From contig CAVGXR010000061.1 of NCBI GenBank assembly GCA_963633225.1, forward strand, positions 1-64,000: a stretch of DNA of 64,000 bases, in the 5' to 3' direction. Below are positions 16,672-23,326 of this stretch, in pieces (the first letter of the stretch is position 1; each line of letters opens with the position of its first letter). Made by a program: the position numbers and the translations under genes. Source of the DNA: F23-B02 sp963633225. GTDB lineage: Bacteria; Bacillota; Clostridia; Oscillospirales; Oscillospiraceae. The notes below the pieces were generated by a model. It ran no database searches and was not told the origin of the DNA. It saw nothing but the letters and a program-made list of their open reading frames with translations.

Positions 16672-16699
16672 AAAAGGCAAGGTTTTTACCTTGCCTTTT
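16672..16699 (-). terminator. Intrinsic terminator of the DUF1846 gene
   Basis: Perfect 12-base arms (16672-16683, 16688-16699), a 4-base loop, then TTCTGC on the minus strand; the A/T ends of the arms supply the U-tract. Confidence 0.85.
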
Positions 16700-16704
16700 C
16701 AAAT

Positions 16705-18198
16705 TTATTTCTTGTGATACAGCTTTTTTGCCTGATACTTCGGCTCGTAGGTGATGTTGATGCCTATCTTGGAGAAGATATTCTCATCCACGCGGGAGAG
16801 TATGACCGAGGAATGTGCCTCGCAGCCGCGCAGCTTGCCGAGCTGATCTATGGCCAGCTCCGCGAGGGGATTTGTCACGGCGCAGATGGAGAGGGCTATG
16901 AGCAGCTCGTCGGTGTGCAGGCGCGGATTGTGGTTTCCGAGGTGCTCAACCTTGAGATGCTGGATGGGCGCGATGACGCTGGGCGCAATGAGCAGCAGCT
17001 CCTTGTTTATGCCCGCAAGCTTCTTGAGTGCATTCATGAGGCAGGCCGAGGACGCACCGAGCAGAGAGCTTGTCTTGCCGGTGACTATCGTTCCGTCGGG
17101 CAGCTCTATGCTGACTGCCGGAGCGCCTGTCTCCTCGGCGCGGGCGCAGGCTGCCGCAACCACGGGGCGGTCAGCCGCGGAAAGGCCGATGGAGTTCATG
17201 ATGAGCTCTATCTTGCGCACCTCCTCGACGGTGCCCAGACCCTGACGCAGCGAGCAGGCCGCAGCATAGTAGCGGCGGATGATCTCCTGCTTTGATGCGT
17301 TCCGGCAGGCCTCGTCGTTTACGATGCAATAGCCTGCCATGTTGACACCCATGTCCGTGGGGCTTTTGTATGCGCTCTCGCCGTAGATGCGCGTGAGTAT
17401 GGCGTTGAGCACGGGGAATATCTCCACATCGCGGTTGTAGTTAACCGTTGTCTCGCCGTATGCCTCGAGGTGGAAGGGGTCTATCATGTTCACATCGTCG
17501 AGGTCGGCGGTGGCGGCCTCGTATGCAAGGTTTATCGGGTGCTTGAGCGGAACGTTCCAGATCGGGAAGGTTTCAAACTTCGCGTAGCCCGCGTTTATGC
17601 CGCGCTCATGCTCATGGTAAAGCTGGCTCAGGCAGGTGGCCATTTTGCCGCTGCCGGGTCCGGGAGCCGTCACGACGACGAGGCTGCGCTCGGTCTCGAT
17701 ATAGTCGTTTTTGCCGAAGCCGTCCTCGGAAACTATCAGCTCAACGTTCGAGGGGTAGTCGGGGATTATATAGTGGCGGTAGACCTTGATGCCGAGCCGC
17801 TCGAGCCGCTTCTGGAACAGCTCCGCCGCCGGCTGGCTGCGGTAGTGAGTGATGACAACGCTGCCGACGAAAAGTCCGATGCCGCGGAATGCGTCGATGA
17901 GCCTGAGCGTGTCCTCGTCATAGGTGATGCCGAGGTCGCCGCGGCGCTTGTTGCGCTCGATATCGTCGGCGGAAATGGCGATGACGATCTCCGCCTCGTC
18001 CTTCATTTTAAGGAGCATCTTGACCTTGCTGTCCGGCTCAAAGCCCGGCAGCACTCGCGAGGCGTGGTAGTCGTCAAACAGCTTGCCGCCGAACTCGAGG
18101 TACAGCTTGCCGCCGAATTTTGCGATTCTCTCCTTGATGTTGCGCGATTGCTCACGCATGTACTTTTCGTTGTCAAAGCCTATCACATTCATAATCAT
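16705..18198 (-). CDS. DUF1846 (UPF0371) family protein
   Basis: 497 residues, close to the family norm of about 500. It opens with MIMNVIGFDNEKYMREQSRN and has a P-loop-like VVTAPGPGSGKMATCLSQLY stretch near 178-197, typical of DUF1846 proteins. The fold resembles nucleotide-binding enzymes and the cellular role is not known to me. It is a single gene between its own strong promoter (18234-18263) and terminator. The start is one of two Met codons two residues apart; the ribosome site is weak. Confidence 0.9.
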   Translation of the reverse strand: MIMNVIGFDNEKYMREQSRNIKERIAKFGGKLYLEFGGKLFDDYHASRVLPGFEPDSKVKMLLKMKDEAEIVIAISADDIERNKRRGDLGITYDEDTLRLIDAFRGIGLFVGSVVITHYRSQPAAELFQKRLERLGIKVYRHYIIPDYPSNVELIVSEDGFGKNDYIETERSLVVVTAPGPGSGKMATCLSQLYHEHERGINAGYAKFETFPIWNVPLKHPINLAYEAATADLDDVNMIDPFHLEAYGETTVNYNRDVEIFPVLNAILTRIYGESAYKSPTDMGVNMAGYCIVNDEACRNASKQEIIRRYYAAACSLRQGLGTVEEVRKIELIMNSIGLSAADRPVVAAACARAEETGAPAVSIELPDGTIVTGKTSSLLGASSACLMNALKKLAGINKELLLIAPSVIAPIQHLKVEHLGNHNPRLHTDELLIALSICAVTNPLAELAIDQLGKLRGCEAHSSVILSRVDENIFSKIGINITYEPKYQAKKLYHKK

Positions 18199-18233
18199 TT
18201 ACCCATCCGTTCTGTATTTTTTCACAAACTGAA

Positions 18234-18263
18234 ATTATATACCGGCGGGTAAGATCTTGTCAA
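18234..18263 (-). promoter_or_regulatory. Promoter of the DUF1846 gene
   Basis: On the minus strand, TTGACA (18258-18263) and TATAAT (18234-18239), both perfect consensus hexamers, with an 18-base spacer. It overlaps the stop codon of the small upstream gene. Confidence 0.8.
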
Positions 18264-18448
18264 ACGCTTTTGCAGAGTTTTTTCGTCAGACTGAACGACA
18301 GCGGCGTGCAGATGCACAGATCGCATATTATGCCCACCAGAAAGCCCAGCGGCAGACGCTCGAGCGCGATAAGCCACGATTCCCCTGCAAATCGCCCGAG
18401 GCGCACGTCCATGTGCAGCAGAATACCCTGCTTCTTACTTTGCGGCAT
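18260..18448 (-). CDS. Small protein of unknown function, 62 residues
   Basis: Opens MPQSKKQGILLHMDVRLGRF, then a hydrophobic stretch (about residues 32-50) containing Cys residues (IICDLCICTP), and a basic end. It may be membrane-associated. Support for being real: GGAGG seven bases before the ATG, and a promoter ATGACA-N18-TATAAT (18539-18568) about 90 bases upstream. I recognise no family. A hydrophobic segment followed by Lys residues could make it a small membrane or signalling peptide. Confidence 0.55.
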   Translation of the reverse strand: MPQSKKQGILLHMDVRLGRFAGESWLIALERLPLGFLVGIICDLCICTPLSFSLTKKLCKSV

Positions 18449-18538
18449 TTCTTGTCCTCCATTGATATAAAAATAAAAAGACAACAAACGCACCCGCCCG
18501 TCGGACATTGGGCAGGGAACATTTATTGTCTGAGATAA

Positions 18539-18568
18539 ATTATATCAGGTTTAAGGGAAAAATGTCAT
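18539..18568 (-). promoter_or_regulatory. Promoter of the 62-residue gene
   Basis: On the minus strand, ATGACA (18563-18568) and TATAAT (18539-18544), 18-base spacer. Confidence 0.55.
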
Positions 18569-18745
18569 AGACGTTTTTGACGATATTTACGTCTGCCTTT
18601 TGAAAAACGCTTTGGCATTTTGCCGGTAAGCTGCATTCTGTCGGAGATGCAGAGCGCTGCAGCTTCCTACGATGCTTCGATACCGTGCAGCCGCAGCAGA
18701 CATACGGGCACAGCCTAAATGCGCCGCTCAAAAAAAACAAAAAAA

Positions 18746-18781
18746 GCCGCTGCCCAACAGGAGAAAGGCAGCGGTTTTTTT
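18746..18781. terminator. Terminator, probably for sigG
   Basis: Arms GCCGCTGCC/GGCAGCGGT with a 12-base loop, flanked by an A-run on the left and TTTTTTTG on the right, so it can work on both strands. It lies about 190 bases beyond the sigG stop. Confidence 0.75.
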
Positions 18782-18970
18782 GTTGCGGTGTTTTGCGGAT
18801 TGAGGATATCCGCAAAATTGGTAACAAGCAAAGAAAAGAGAGATGGAAAGAAGAATCAAACGAATAATGTCTTGTTATTTATCTGACGATGTTATAATAG
18901 CACATTGTTCTGCGTTTGTAAAGAGGTATTTGCGAATTTTTTATCAAATAATTTTAAAGATTTTATGAAT

Positions 18971-19747
18971 TTATCCTCCGAGCTCCTTTTTTATCCTCCC
19001 TATCGCGTTTTTTTCGAGGCGCGAGACCTGCGCCTGACTTATTCCGATCTCCCGTGCAACCTCGGTCTGGGTCTTGCCCATATAAAAGCGCAGCGCGAGT
19101 ATACGCCTTTCGCGCTCGGAAAGCTGCGCGACCGCCTCGTCGAGGGCTATCTGCTCGAGCCAGTGCTCGTCGGTGTTTTTCGTATCGCCGATCTGATCCA
19201 TGACGCAGACGCTCTCGCCGCTGTCGCTGTACACGGGCTCGTACAGCGATACGGGCTCACATATCGAGTCGAGCGCAAACACGACCTCGGAGCGCTTTAA
19301 CCCCAGCTCGACGGCAATGGTATCGACATCCGGCTCGCGTCCGAGCTCGGAGACGAGCCGCTCCTTGACCTGAAGGACGCGGTAGGCCGTGTCGCGCAGC
19401 GAACGCGATACGCGCACAGCGCCGTGGTCACGCAGAAATCGCCGCAGCTCGCCGGATATCATCGGCACGCCGTAGGTCGAAAACTGCACATTCTGGCTCA
19501 GGTCAAAGCAGTCGATGGCCTTTATCAGCCCGATGCAGCCGACCTGAAACAGATCGTCCATGCTCTCGCCGCGTCCCGAAAACCTCTGTATGACCGACAG
19601 TACAAGGCGCAGATTGCCGTTTATGAGCCTGTCGCGTGCGCTGCTGTCGCCCGACTGCGCCGCCGCAATGAGTTCGCGCACCTCCGCATTTTTCAGAAGC
19701 GGCAGCTTGGACGTGTTCACGCCGCACAGCTCGACTTTACCCTGCAT
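18971..19747 (-). CDS. sigG: Sporulation sigma factor sigma-G
   Basis: Late forespore sigma factor directing spore protection and germination genes. It has 258 residues and opens MQGKVELCGVNTSKLPLLKN; the VNTSKLP start is a hallmark of SigG. Region 2 contains DDLFQVGCIGLIKAIDCFDL (about 64-83) and STYGVPMISGELRRFLRD; region 4 ends in the helix-turn-helix KTQTEVAREIGISQAQVSRL (about 224-243). AGGAGAG before the ATG. It stands alone here; the spoIIGA-sigE genes that often precede it are not in the window. spmB lies 47 bases upstream on the same strand. Confidence 0.96.
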   Translation of the reverse strand: MQGKVELCGVNTSKLPLLKNAEVRELIAAAQSGDSSARDRLINGNLRLVLSVIQRFSGRGESMDDLFQVGCIGLIKAIDCFDLSQNVQFSTYGVPMISGELRRFLRDHGAVRVSRSLRDTAYRVLQVKERLVSELGREPDVDTIAVELGLKRSEVVFALDSICEPVSLYEPVYSDSGESVCVMDQIGDTKNTDEHWLEQIALDEAVAQLSERERRILALRFYMGKTQTEVAREIGISQAQVSRLEKNAIGRIKKELGG

Positions 19748-19794
19748 AGCATCACTCTCCTAAGTAATGCTATTATTTCCCGTCCTTTCCCGTA

Positions 19795-20316
19795 TTATCC
19801 CCAGAACAGGCGGCAGACCCACGCTGAAAGCAGAAACACGGCAAGATCGGCCAGCAGTGCCGCCGGTATTGCGTGGCGCGTGTTTTTTATCTTTGCAGCG
19901 CCGAAATACACCGCGATGACGTAAAAAGTCGTCTCGCTCGAACCGAGCATAACGGCTGCTGTGCGTCCTGCAAGCGAATCCGCGCCGCAGTTTTTTATAA
20001 TGTCGGCGGCAAGCGCCGTGGCAGCGCCGCCGCTCACAGGGCGAAGGAGCGCAAGCGCTGCCGTCTCCGGCGGAACGCCGATGTACGACAAAAGCGGTGC
20101 AAGCAGCGCCGACAGCGCATCCAGAGCGCCGGATGCACGCAGCATATACACCGCCGGAAACAGTACGGCGAGCACCGGCAGCATATCCTTCAGCGTCTCG
20201 AGCCCCTGCGCAGCGCCGCGGCAGAGCGCGGGAAAGATATCGGTGCCTGATGCTATCGCGTGTATGCCGGCCGCGGCGAGGATGAGCGGCACGGCAAGGG
20301 CAAAAATGACGCTCAA
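19795..20316 (-). CDS. spmB: Spore maturation protein B
   Basis: Membrane protein needed with SpmA for normal spore core dehydration in Bacillus. 173 residues, about five hydrophobic segments, nucleoside-recognition (gate) domain with the conserved RPVSGGAATALAADIIKNCG (about 91-110) and GSSETTFYVIAVYFGAA (about 126-142). I place the start at a TTG (20316) that overlaps the spmA stop (TTGA) with GGAGAA just upstream, giving a family-length protein. An ATG 66 bases further upstream lies inside spmA and lacks a ribosome site. Confidence 0.88.
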   Translation of the reverse strand: MSVIFALAVPLILAAAGIHAIASGTDIFPALCRGAAQGLETLKDMLPVLAVLFPAVYMLRASGALDALSALLAPLLSYIGVPPETAALALLRPVSGGAATALAADIIKNCGADSLAGRTAAVMLGSSETTFYVIAVYFGAAKIKNTRHAIPAALLADLAVFLLSAWVCRLFWG

Positions 20317-20888
20317 GCTTTCTTCTCCATTGCCTTTGCCGCCAGAAGTCCGACAGTGACAGACGCAGCAGAGCTTATCCATACAGCCGGCAGGATGTCA
20401 AACGGTGCCGCAGCGCCAGCCGCGCCACGTATGGCGGCAACGGTGGTCGGCAGAAGCTGGATAGACGCGGTGTTCAGAACAACGAGCCTGCACAGCTCGT
20501 TTGAAGCTATGCCAGGAGCTCCGAGCCGTGCCATCTCCCGAGCGGCGCGTATGCCCATCGGAGTCGCCGCATTGCCGAGGCCGAGGAGATTTGCGCTGAC
20601 GTTTGCCGACAGCGGCTGCATAACGCGCTCGTGCCCTGCGCTTTCGGGAAAAAGCAGACAGAGCAGCGGTCTGAGCAGGCGCGTCAGCGCTCCGGCAAGG
20701 CCGGATGCACGCATGAGCTCCATCACGGCGCACCACAGGCAGATCGCTCCGCCGATGCCGAGGCACAGCTCAAAGGAGGCCGCCGCACCGTCCAGCGCAG
20801 CCTGCTGGATCTGAGCGCCTGTTCCGTTAAAGCAGCCAAAGAGGATCGAGGTCACGATCATTCCGGTCCATATAATACCCATCAGCAT
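20313..20888 (-). CDS. spmA: Spore maturation protein A
   Basis: Partner of SpmB in spore core dehydration. 191 residues, four to five transmembrane segments, with the conserved NLLGLGNAATPMGIRAAREM (about 100-119) and NTASIQLLPTTVAAIRGAAG (about 138-157) of the nucleoside-recognition domain. The ATG at 20888 (MLMGIIW) has GAGGAA upstream and matches the family start; a longer in-frame ATG 57 bases earlier has none. The stop overlaps spmB. A sigma-E-like promoter lies at 20925-20953. Confidence 0.93.
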   Translation of the reverse strand: MLMGIIWTGMIVTSILFGCFNGTGAQIQQAALDGAAASFELCLGIGGAICLWCAVMELMRASGLAGALTRLLRPLLCLLFPESAGHERVMQPLSANVSANLLGLGNAATPMGIRAAREMARLGAPGIASNELCRLVVLNTASIQLLPTTVAAIRGAAGAAAPFDILPAVWISSAASVTVGLLAAKAMEKKA

Positions 20889-20924
20889 GTTAAATTCCTC
20901 ACATTTTCGAACACTTGTAATCAC

Positions 20925-20953
20925 ATTGTATTTGAACGGATGCAAACATATGT
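20925..20953 (-). promoter_or_regulatory. Possible sigma-E-type promoter of spmA-spmB
   Basis: On the minus strand, ACATATG (20947-20953), 14 bases, AATACAAT (20925-20932), close to the Bacillus sigma-E consensus (KMATATT / CATACANT). Mother-cell expression of spmAB is known in B. subtilis. Confidence 0.4.
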
Positions 20954-21014
20954 TTCTATCGGGCTAAGATATTTAAAAAATGTTTATTTTTTTATGAATA
21001 TCGAAAATTTTATG

Positions 21015-21042
21015 TTGACAGTATGCTTTTTATTGGTATAAT
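21015..21042 (+). promoter_or_regulatory. Promoter of the AbrB-like gene
   Basis: TTGACA (21015-21020) and TATAAT (21037-21042), both perfect, with a 16-base spacer, 49 bases before the ATG. Confidence 0.8.
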
Positions 21043-21091
21043 AAAAAGTGTATTTTGTGGGATATAGTATTTCCGAAACGGAGGGAACTAC

Positions 21092-21337
21092 ATGAAGTCT
21101 ACCGGTATAGTAAGAAAAGTTGATGAACTCGGCCGTATAGTTCTTCCCATTGAGCTGCGCCGTACTCTTGACATCGCTGAGAAAGATGCACTTGAAATTT
21201 TTGTGGAGGGTGACAACATCATTCTGCACAAGTATCATCCTTCCTGCATCTTCTGCGAGAACACCAAGAACATCATCAGCTACAAGGGTAAGAATGTCTG
21301 CCCTGACTGTGTCAAGAAGCTCAAGGAGAAAATTTAA
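21092..21337 (+). CDS. abrB: AbrB-family transition-state regulator
   Basis: 81 residues. The N-terminal swapped-hairpin DNA-binding domain reads MKSTGIVRKVDELGRIVLPI with the RTLDIAEKDALEIFVEG continuation, matching AbrB/SpoVT. The C-terminal half has a CxxC...CxxC pair (CIFC near 52-55, CPDC near 70-73), common in clostridial AbrB and possibly metal-binding. AbrB proteins repress stationary-phase and sporulation genes during growth. GGAGGG before the ATG; strong promoter upstream and terminator downstream show a single-gene unit. Confidence 0.92.
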   Translation: MKSTGIVRKVDELGRIVLPIELRRTLDIAEKDALEIFVEGDNIILHKYHPSCIFCENTKNIISYKGKNVCPDCVKKLKEKI

Positions 21338-21355
21338 TCAACATGAGCGACAGAG

Positions 21356-21396
21356 AACCGCCGACTTGTTTATAACGCAGTCGGCGGTTTTACTTT
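21356..21396 (+). terminator. Terminator of the AbrB-like gene
   Basis: Arms ACCGCCGACT/AGTCGGCGGT (21357-21366, 21379-21388) with a 12-base loop, then TTTACTTTT. Confidence 0.85.
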
Positions 21397-21403
21397 TAAG
21401 CTT

Positions 21404-21558
21404 TGACGGGGCTATTTGCGTTCATGCGGCGTTAAAGCGGCCTGCGCGTGCACGTCTCTGACGGAGGATATTTGCGCTCAGGCAAGGCAAAGTCCGAAGC
21501 GCATACTTTGTGTATGTGCAAGGGCTTTAACGCAGCATGAGCGTAAATAGCCCCGTCA
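21404..21558. repeat. Palindromic repeat element, 155 bases
   Basis: The ends are 35-base inverted arms (21404-21438 and 21524-21558) with only about three mismatches. Inside, a diverged direct copy of the left arm start (TGACGG...ATTTGCG) lies at 21459-21480, and an inner hairpin pairs about 21489-21507 with 21512-21529. The right end overlaps the stop codon of the next minus-strand gene. The architecture resembles a small non-coding mobile or extragenic palindromic element; no coding frame is present. Confidence 0.65.
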
Positions 21559-21825
21559 GAGCAGATACATTGCGCCCATTATTATAAGAAGCTCCTTGTC
21601 GCCGCTCTCGCGGTACATGAGGTATAGGATCAGGATCAGCAGCAGATCCTCGGTTTCAAGCTCGCCGAGCTTTTTCGGCAGGTCGCCGAGGATGGGCAGC
21701 TTGCCGGACGGCGGTATGGGCGCGGGAGGCGGACGGTGCTGCGGGGGCGGCTGTGTTTCGCGGCGGCGCTCTTCAACGCGCTCGGCGCGGCTGCCGTTGC
21801 CGCGATAGAGATTATATGCTGCCAT
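21556..21825 (-). CDS. Small protein of unknown function, proline-rich middle
   Basis: 89 residues: a charged start (MAAYNLYRGNGSRAERVEER), a Pro/Gln-rich linker (residues about 26-45, PPPQHRPPPAPIPP), and a hydrophobic Leu/Ile-rich C-terminal segment (LLLILILYLMYRE...) that may be membrane-embedded. The ATG at 21825 has GGAGG upstream. It overlaps the end of the next upstream gene by 14 bases, so the two are cotranscribed. Its stop lies in the palindromic element 21404-21558. No family recognised. Confidence 0.65.
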   Translation of the reverse strand: MAAYNLYRGNGSRAERVEERRRETQPPPQHRPPPAPIPPSGKLPILGDLPKKLGELETEDLLLILILYLMYRESGDKELLIIMGAMYLL

Positions 21826-22147
21826 CGTCGTCGCCTCCGAGTCCGGCTGCAAGCTCCGCAATACCGGCAAGACGCGCAAGCTTCATGGCTCTGTCCATTT
21901 TCCCGCGCCGCTTTTCGGACAGGTACGGACGCATCGCCTCAAGAAGTCTGGTATCGCGCCCGCCGTTTTTGCCCGACAGCATACCGTTCAGTCCCTTCAG
22001 CAGCGACGGGTCTATATCCGGCGCTGTGCTCTGCTCCGTCCCTACGCTGTCGGAGCCGGACATGAGCGATCTTGCAAAGCCGGCAAAGCGCTCCATCTCC
22101 TTCGGGTCGTTCAGCAGCTTATTCAACTTATCCTCAAAATCGCTCAA
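21812..22147 (-). CDS. Small protein of unknown function, helical
   Basis: 111 residues, largely alpha-helical and charged (opening LSDFEDKLNKLLNDPKEMER), with LRPYLSEKRRGKMDRAMKLA-like basic helices at 70-95 and an acidic GDDDGSI end. No ATG start exists; a TTG at 22147 is best placed behind GAGGTG, while a GTG three codons earlier lacks a ribosome site. Overlaps the following proline-rich gene. The EDKLNKLLNDPKEM segment resembles the start of the third small protein upstream in style (Asp/Lys helices) but I recognise no family. Confidence 0.65.
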   Translation of the reverse strand: MSDFEDKLNKLLNDPKEMERFAGFARSLMSGSDSVGTEQSTAPDIDPSLLKGLNGMLSGKNGGRDTRLLEAMRPYLSEKRRGKMDRAMKLARLAGIAELAAGLGGDDDGSI

Positions 22148-22449
22148 GAGCTTCACCTCACTGCATTCAGTTTGTCAAAAAAGTCCCTCGCGGGATTTTT
22201 TTGACTGCACTTTTCCGCCGAGCATTTTGAAGGTTTTCAAAATGCTTTTACCGAAATCCTTGATGTCTCAAGGATTTCGACGGCGGTTTATCTAACTCGA
22301 GGCGGGCCTTTTCTCGCTGCGGCTCGGTCACGGCACGGCTCTGACATGCCACCGGCATGTCATTCACTCCCGTGCCGCCGCTGCGCTACCCCTCGAACTC
22401 CCCCGCTGCGCGGATATCTTTTATGCAGCAGCATAGTTTTTTGACAGTC
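22148..22449. repeat. Structured palindrome-rich intergenic region
   Basis: 302 bases between two small minus-strand genes with at least four hairpins: 22174-22204 (GTCAAAAAA...TTTTTTGAC), a three-way junction 22215-22286, and nested hairpins 22331-22377 (inner TGACATGCC/GGCATGTCA). Nothing in it looks coding. See the separate entries for the junction and finding. Confidence 0.6.
22215..22286. repeat. Three-way-junction palindrome
   Basis: CCGCCG (22215-22220) pairs with CGGCGG (22281-22286) and encloses two perfect hairpins: 22221-22246 (11-base arms, GGTT loop) and 22252-22279 (12-base arms, TGTC loop). All pairing is exact, which is unlikely by chance. Confidence 0.65.
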
Positions 22450-22686
22450 TTACTGCATTGCTTTACGGAGGTTCTCGGCAAGCCGCCTGCCCTCGTCGGT
22501 CGAGAGCACGCCGCGCAGTATGTCCTGCAAGGCCGCCGTATCTCCGCTTTTCGCTGCCCTGCCGAGGGCAGCGGCATCGACAAGGCGGCTGACCGCCCTG
22601 CCGTCGGGAGACTGCGCCAGCTCCATGAGCGCGTCGCTCCTGCCGCTTTTTCTGAGCTCTTCACCGAGCTTTTCAATGTCCTTCAT
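22450..22686 (-). CDS. Small protein of unknown function
   Basis: 78 residues, helical and charged: MKDIEKLGEELRKSGRSDAL at the start, then SGDTAALQDILRGVLSTDEG (about 49-68). The ATG at 22686 follows GGGTGATAG; a GTG three codons earlier is possible. It heads a run of three small minus-strand genes separated by the palindrome-rich region 22148-22449, with abrB beyond. The Leu/Ala-rich helices with a LSTDEGRRLAENLRKAM end suggest a small soluble helical protein; function unknown. Confidence 0.6.
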   Translation of the reverse strand: MKDIEKLGEELRKSGRSDALMELAQSPDGRAVSRLVDAAALGRAAKSGDTAALQDILRGVLSTDEGRRLAENLRKAMQ

Positions 22687-22759
22687 CACTATCACCCGCT
22701 CACATTATATTCATGCGGCGGCTCAGGCTTTACAATTTTATTTTCACAGGAGGCAGATC

Positions 22760-23236
22760 ATGAAAATCGCCGTATTCTCAGACACGCACGGCTTTGCCCG
22801 CGGCATGGAAAACGCCGTTGCGGAATATATGCCAGACCAGATCATCCACCTCGGCGACGGTATGCGCGACGCGGAGGCGCTGCGCGGCAAATTTCCGGCC
22901 ATACCCGTGTGCTGCGTTCCCGGCAACTGCGACGGATACTATGACGACGCAGAGGCCTATAAGCTCATACATCTCGGACCGTACACTGTCTTTCTGACTC
23001 ACGGCCACCGCTACGCCGTGCGCGGCGGGAAGCTCGACGTTCTGCTGTACGCCGCCGAGTGCTGCGGTGCGCAGATAGCTATGTTCGGGCACACGCACAG
23101 GGCGCTGTTTGAGCAGATCGGCGGCATTTTCGTATTAAATCCCGGCACTGCGGGCAAGCTGCCGAACAGAACATGGGCAGGGCTTGAGATATCCCCCGAG
23201 GGCGATATAAAATGCGAGATAAAAAATATAACTTAA
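22760..23236 (+). CDS. Metallophosphoesterase, YfcE/MJ0936 family
   Basis: 158-residue binuclear-metal phosphodiesterase. The metal motifs are all present in order: FSDTHG (DxH, residues 6-11), LGDGMRD (GD, about 34-40), GNCDGYYD (GN-C-D, about 55-62), LTHGHRY (H, about 79-85) and FGHTHRA (GHxH, about 106-112). YfcE-type enzymes act on phosphodiesters in vitro and the physiological substrate is unknown. AGGAGG stands just before the ATG. Divergent from the small genes to the left; probably a single gene. Confidence 0.9.
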   Translation: MKIAVFSDTHGFARGMENAVAEYMPDQIIHLGDGMRDAEALRGKFPAIPVCCVPGNCDGYYDDAEAYKLIHLGPYTVFLTHGHRYAVRGGKLDVLLYAAECCGAQIAMFGHTHRALFEQIGGIFVLNPGTAGKLPNRTWAGLEISPEGDIKCEIKNIT

Positions 23237-23326
23237 CAGCCTGACAACTTAGTTTACAAAAAAGCGTAGATTATTTAATACTTTTATATTATAATGACAT
23301 GGTATTTTTACATTAGGAGATATGTT

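Larger units (their letters stand above)
18449..18970. other. Intergenic region between the 62-residue gene and sigG
   Basis: 522 bases without a convincing gene. It holds the small gene's promoter (18539-18568), an imperfect inverted repeat with ends AAGCTGCA/TGCAGCTT (about 18629-18666), the terminator 18746-18781, and a GCGGAT/ATCCGC hairpin near 18793-18811. The only longer frame (minus, 18540-18827) has no ribosome site and looks like chance. Confidence 0.5.

Noticed and set aside
18540..18827. 95-residue minus-strand frame downstream of sigG
   Set aside because: No ribosome site, runs through the sigG terminator hairpin, and has an irregular Cys/Ser/Arg-rich composition.
20316..20382. 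Longer spmB starting at the ATG inside spmA
   Set aside because: It would add 22 residues (MDKLCCVCHCRTSGG...) unlike the family, without a ribosome site; the TTG overlapping the spmA stop fits better.
22148..22449. CRISPR-like repeat array
   Set aside because: The hairpins differ in sequence and spacing; there is no regular repeat-spacer pattern and no cas gene in the window.
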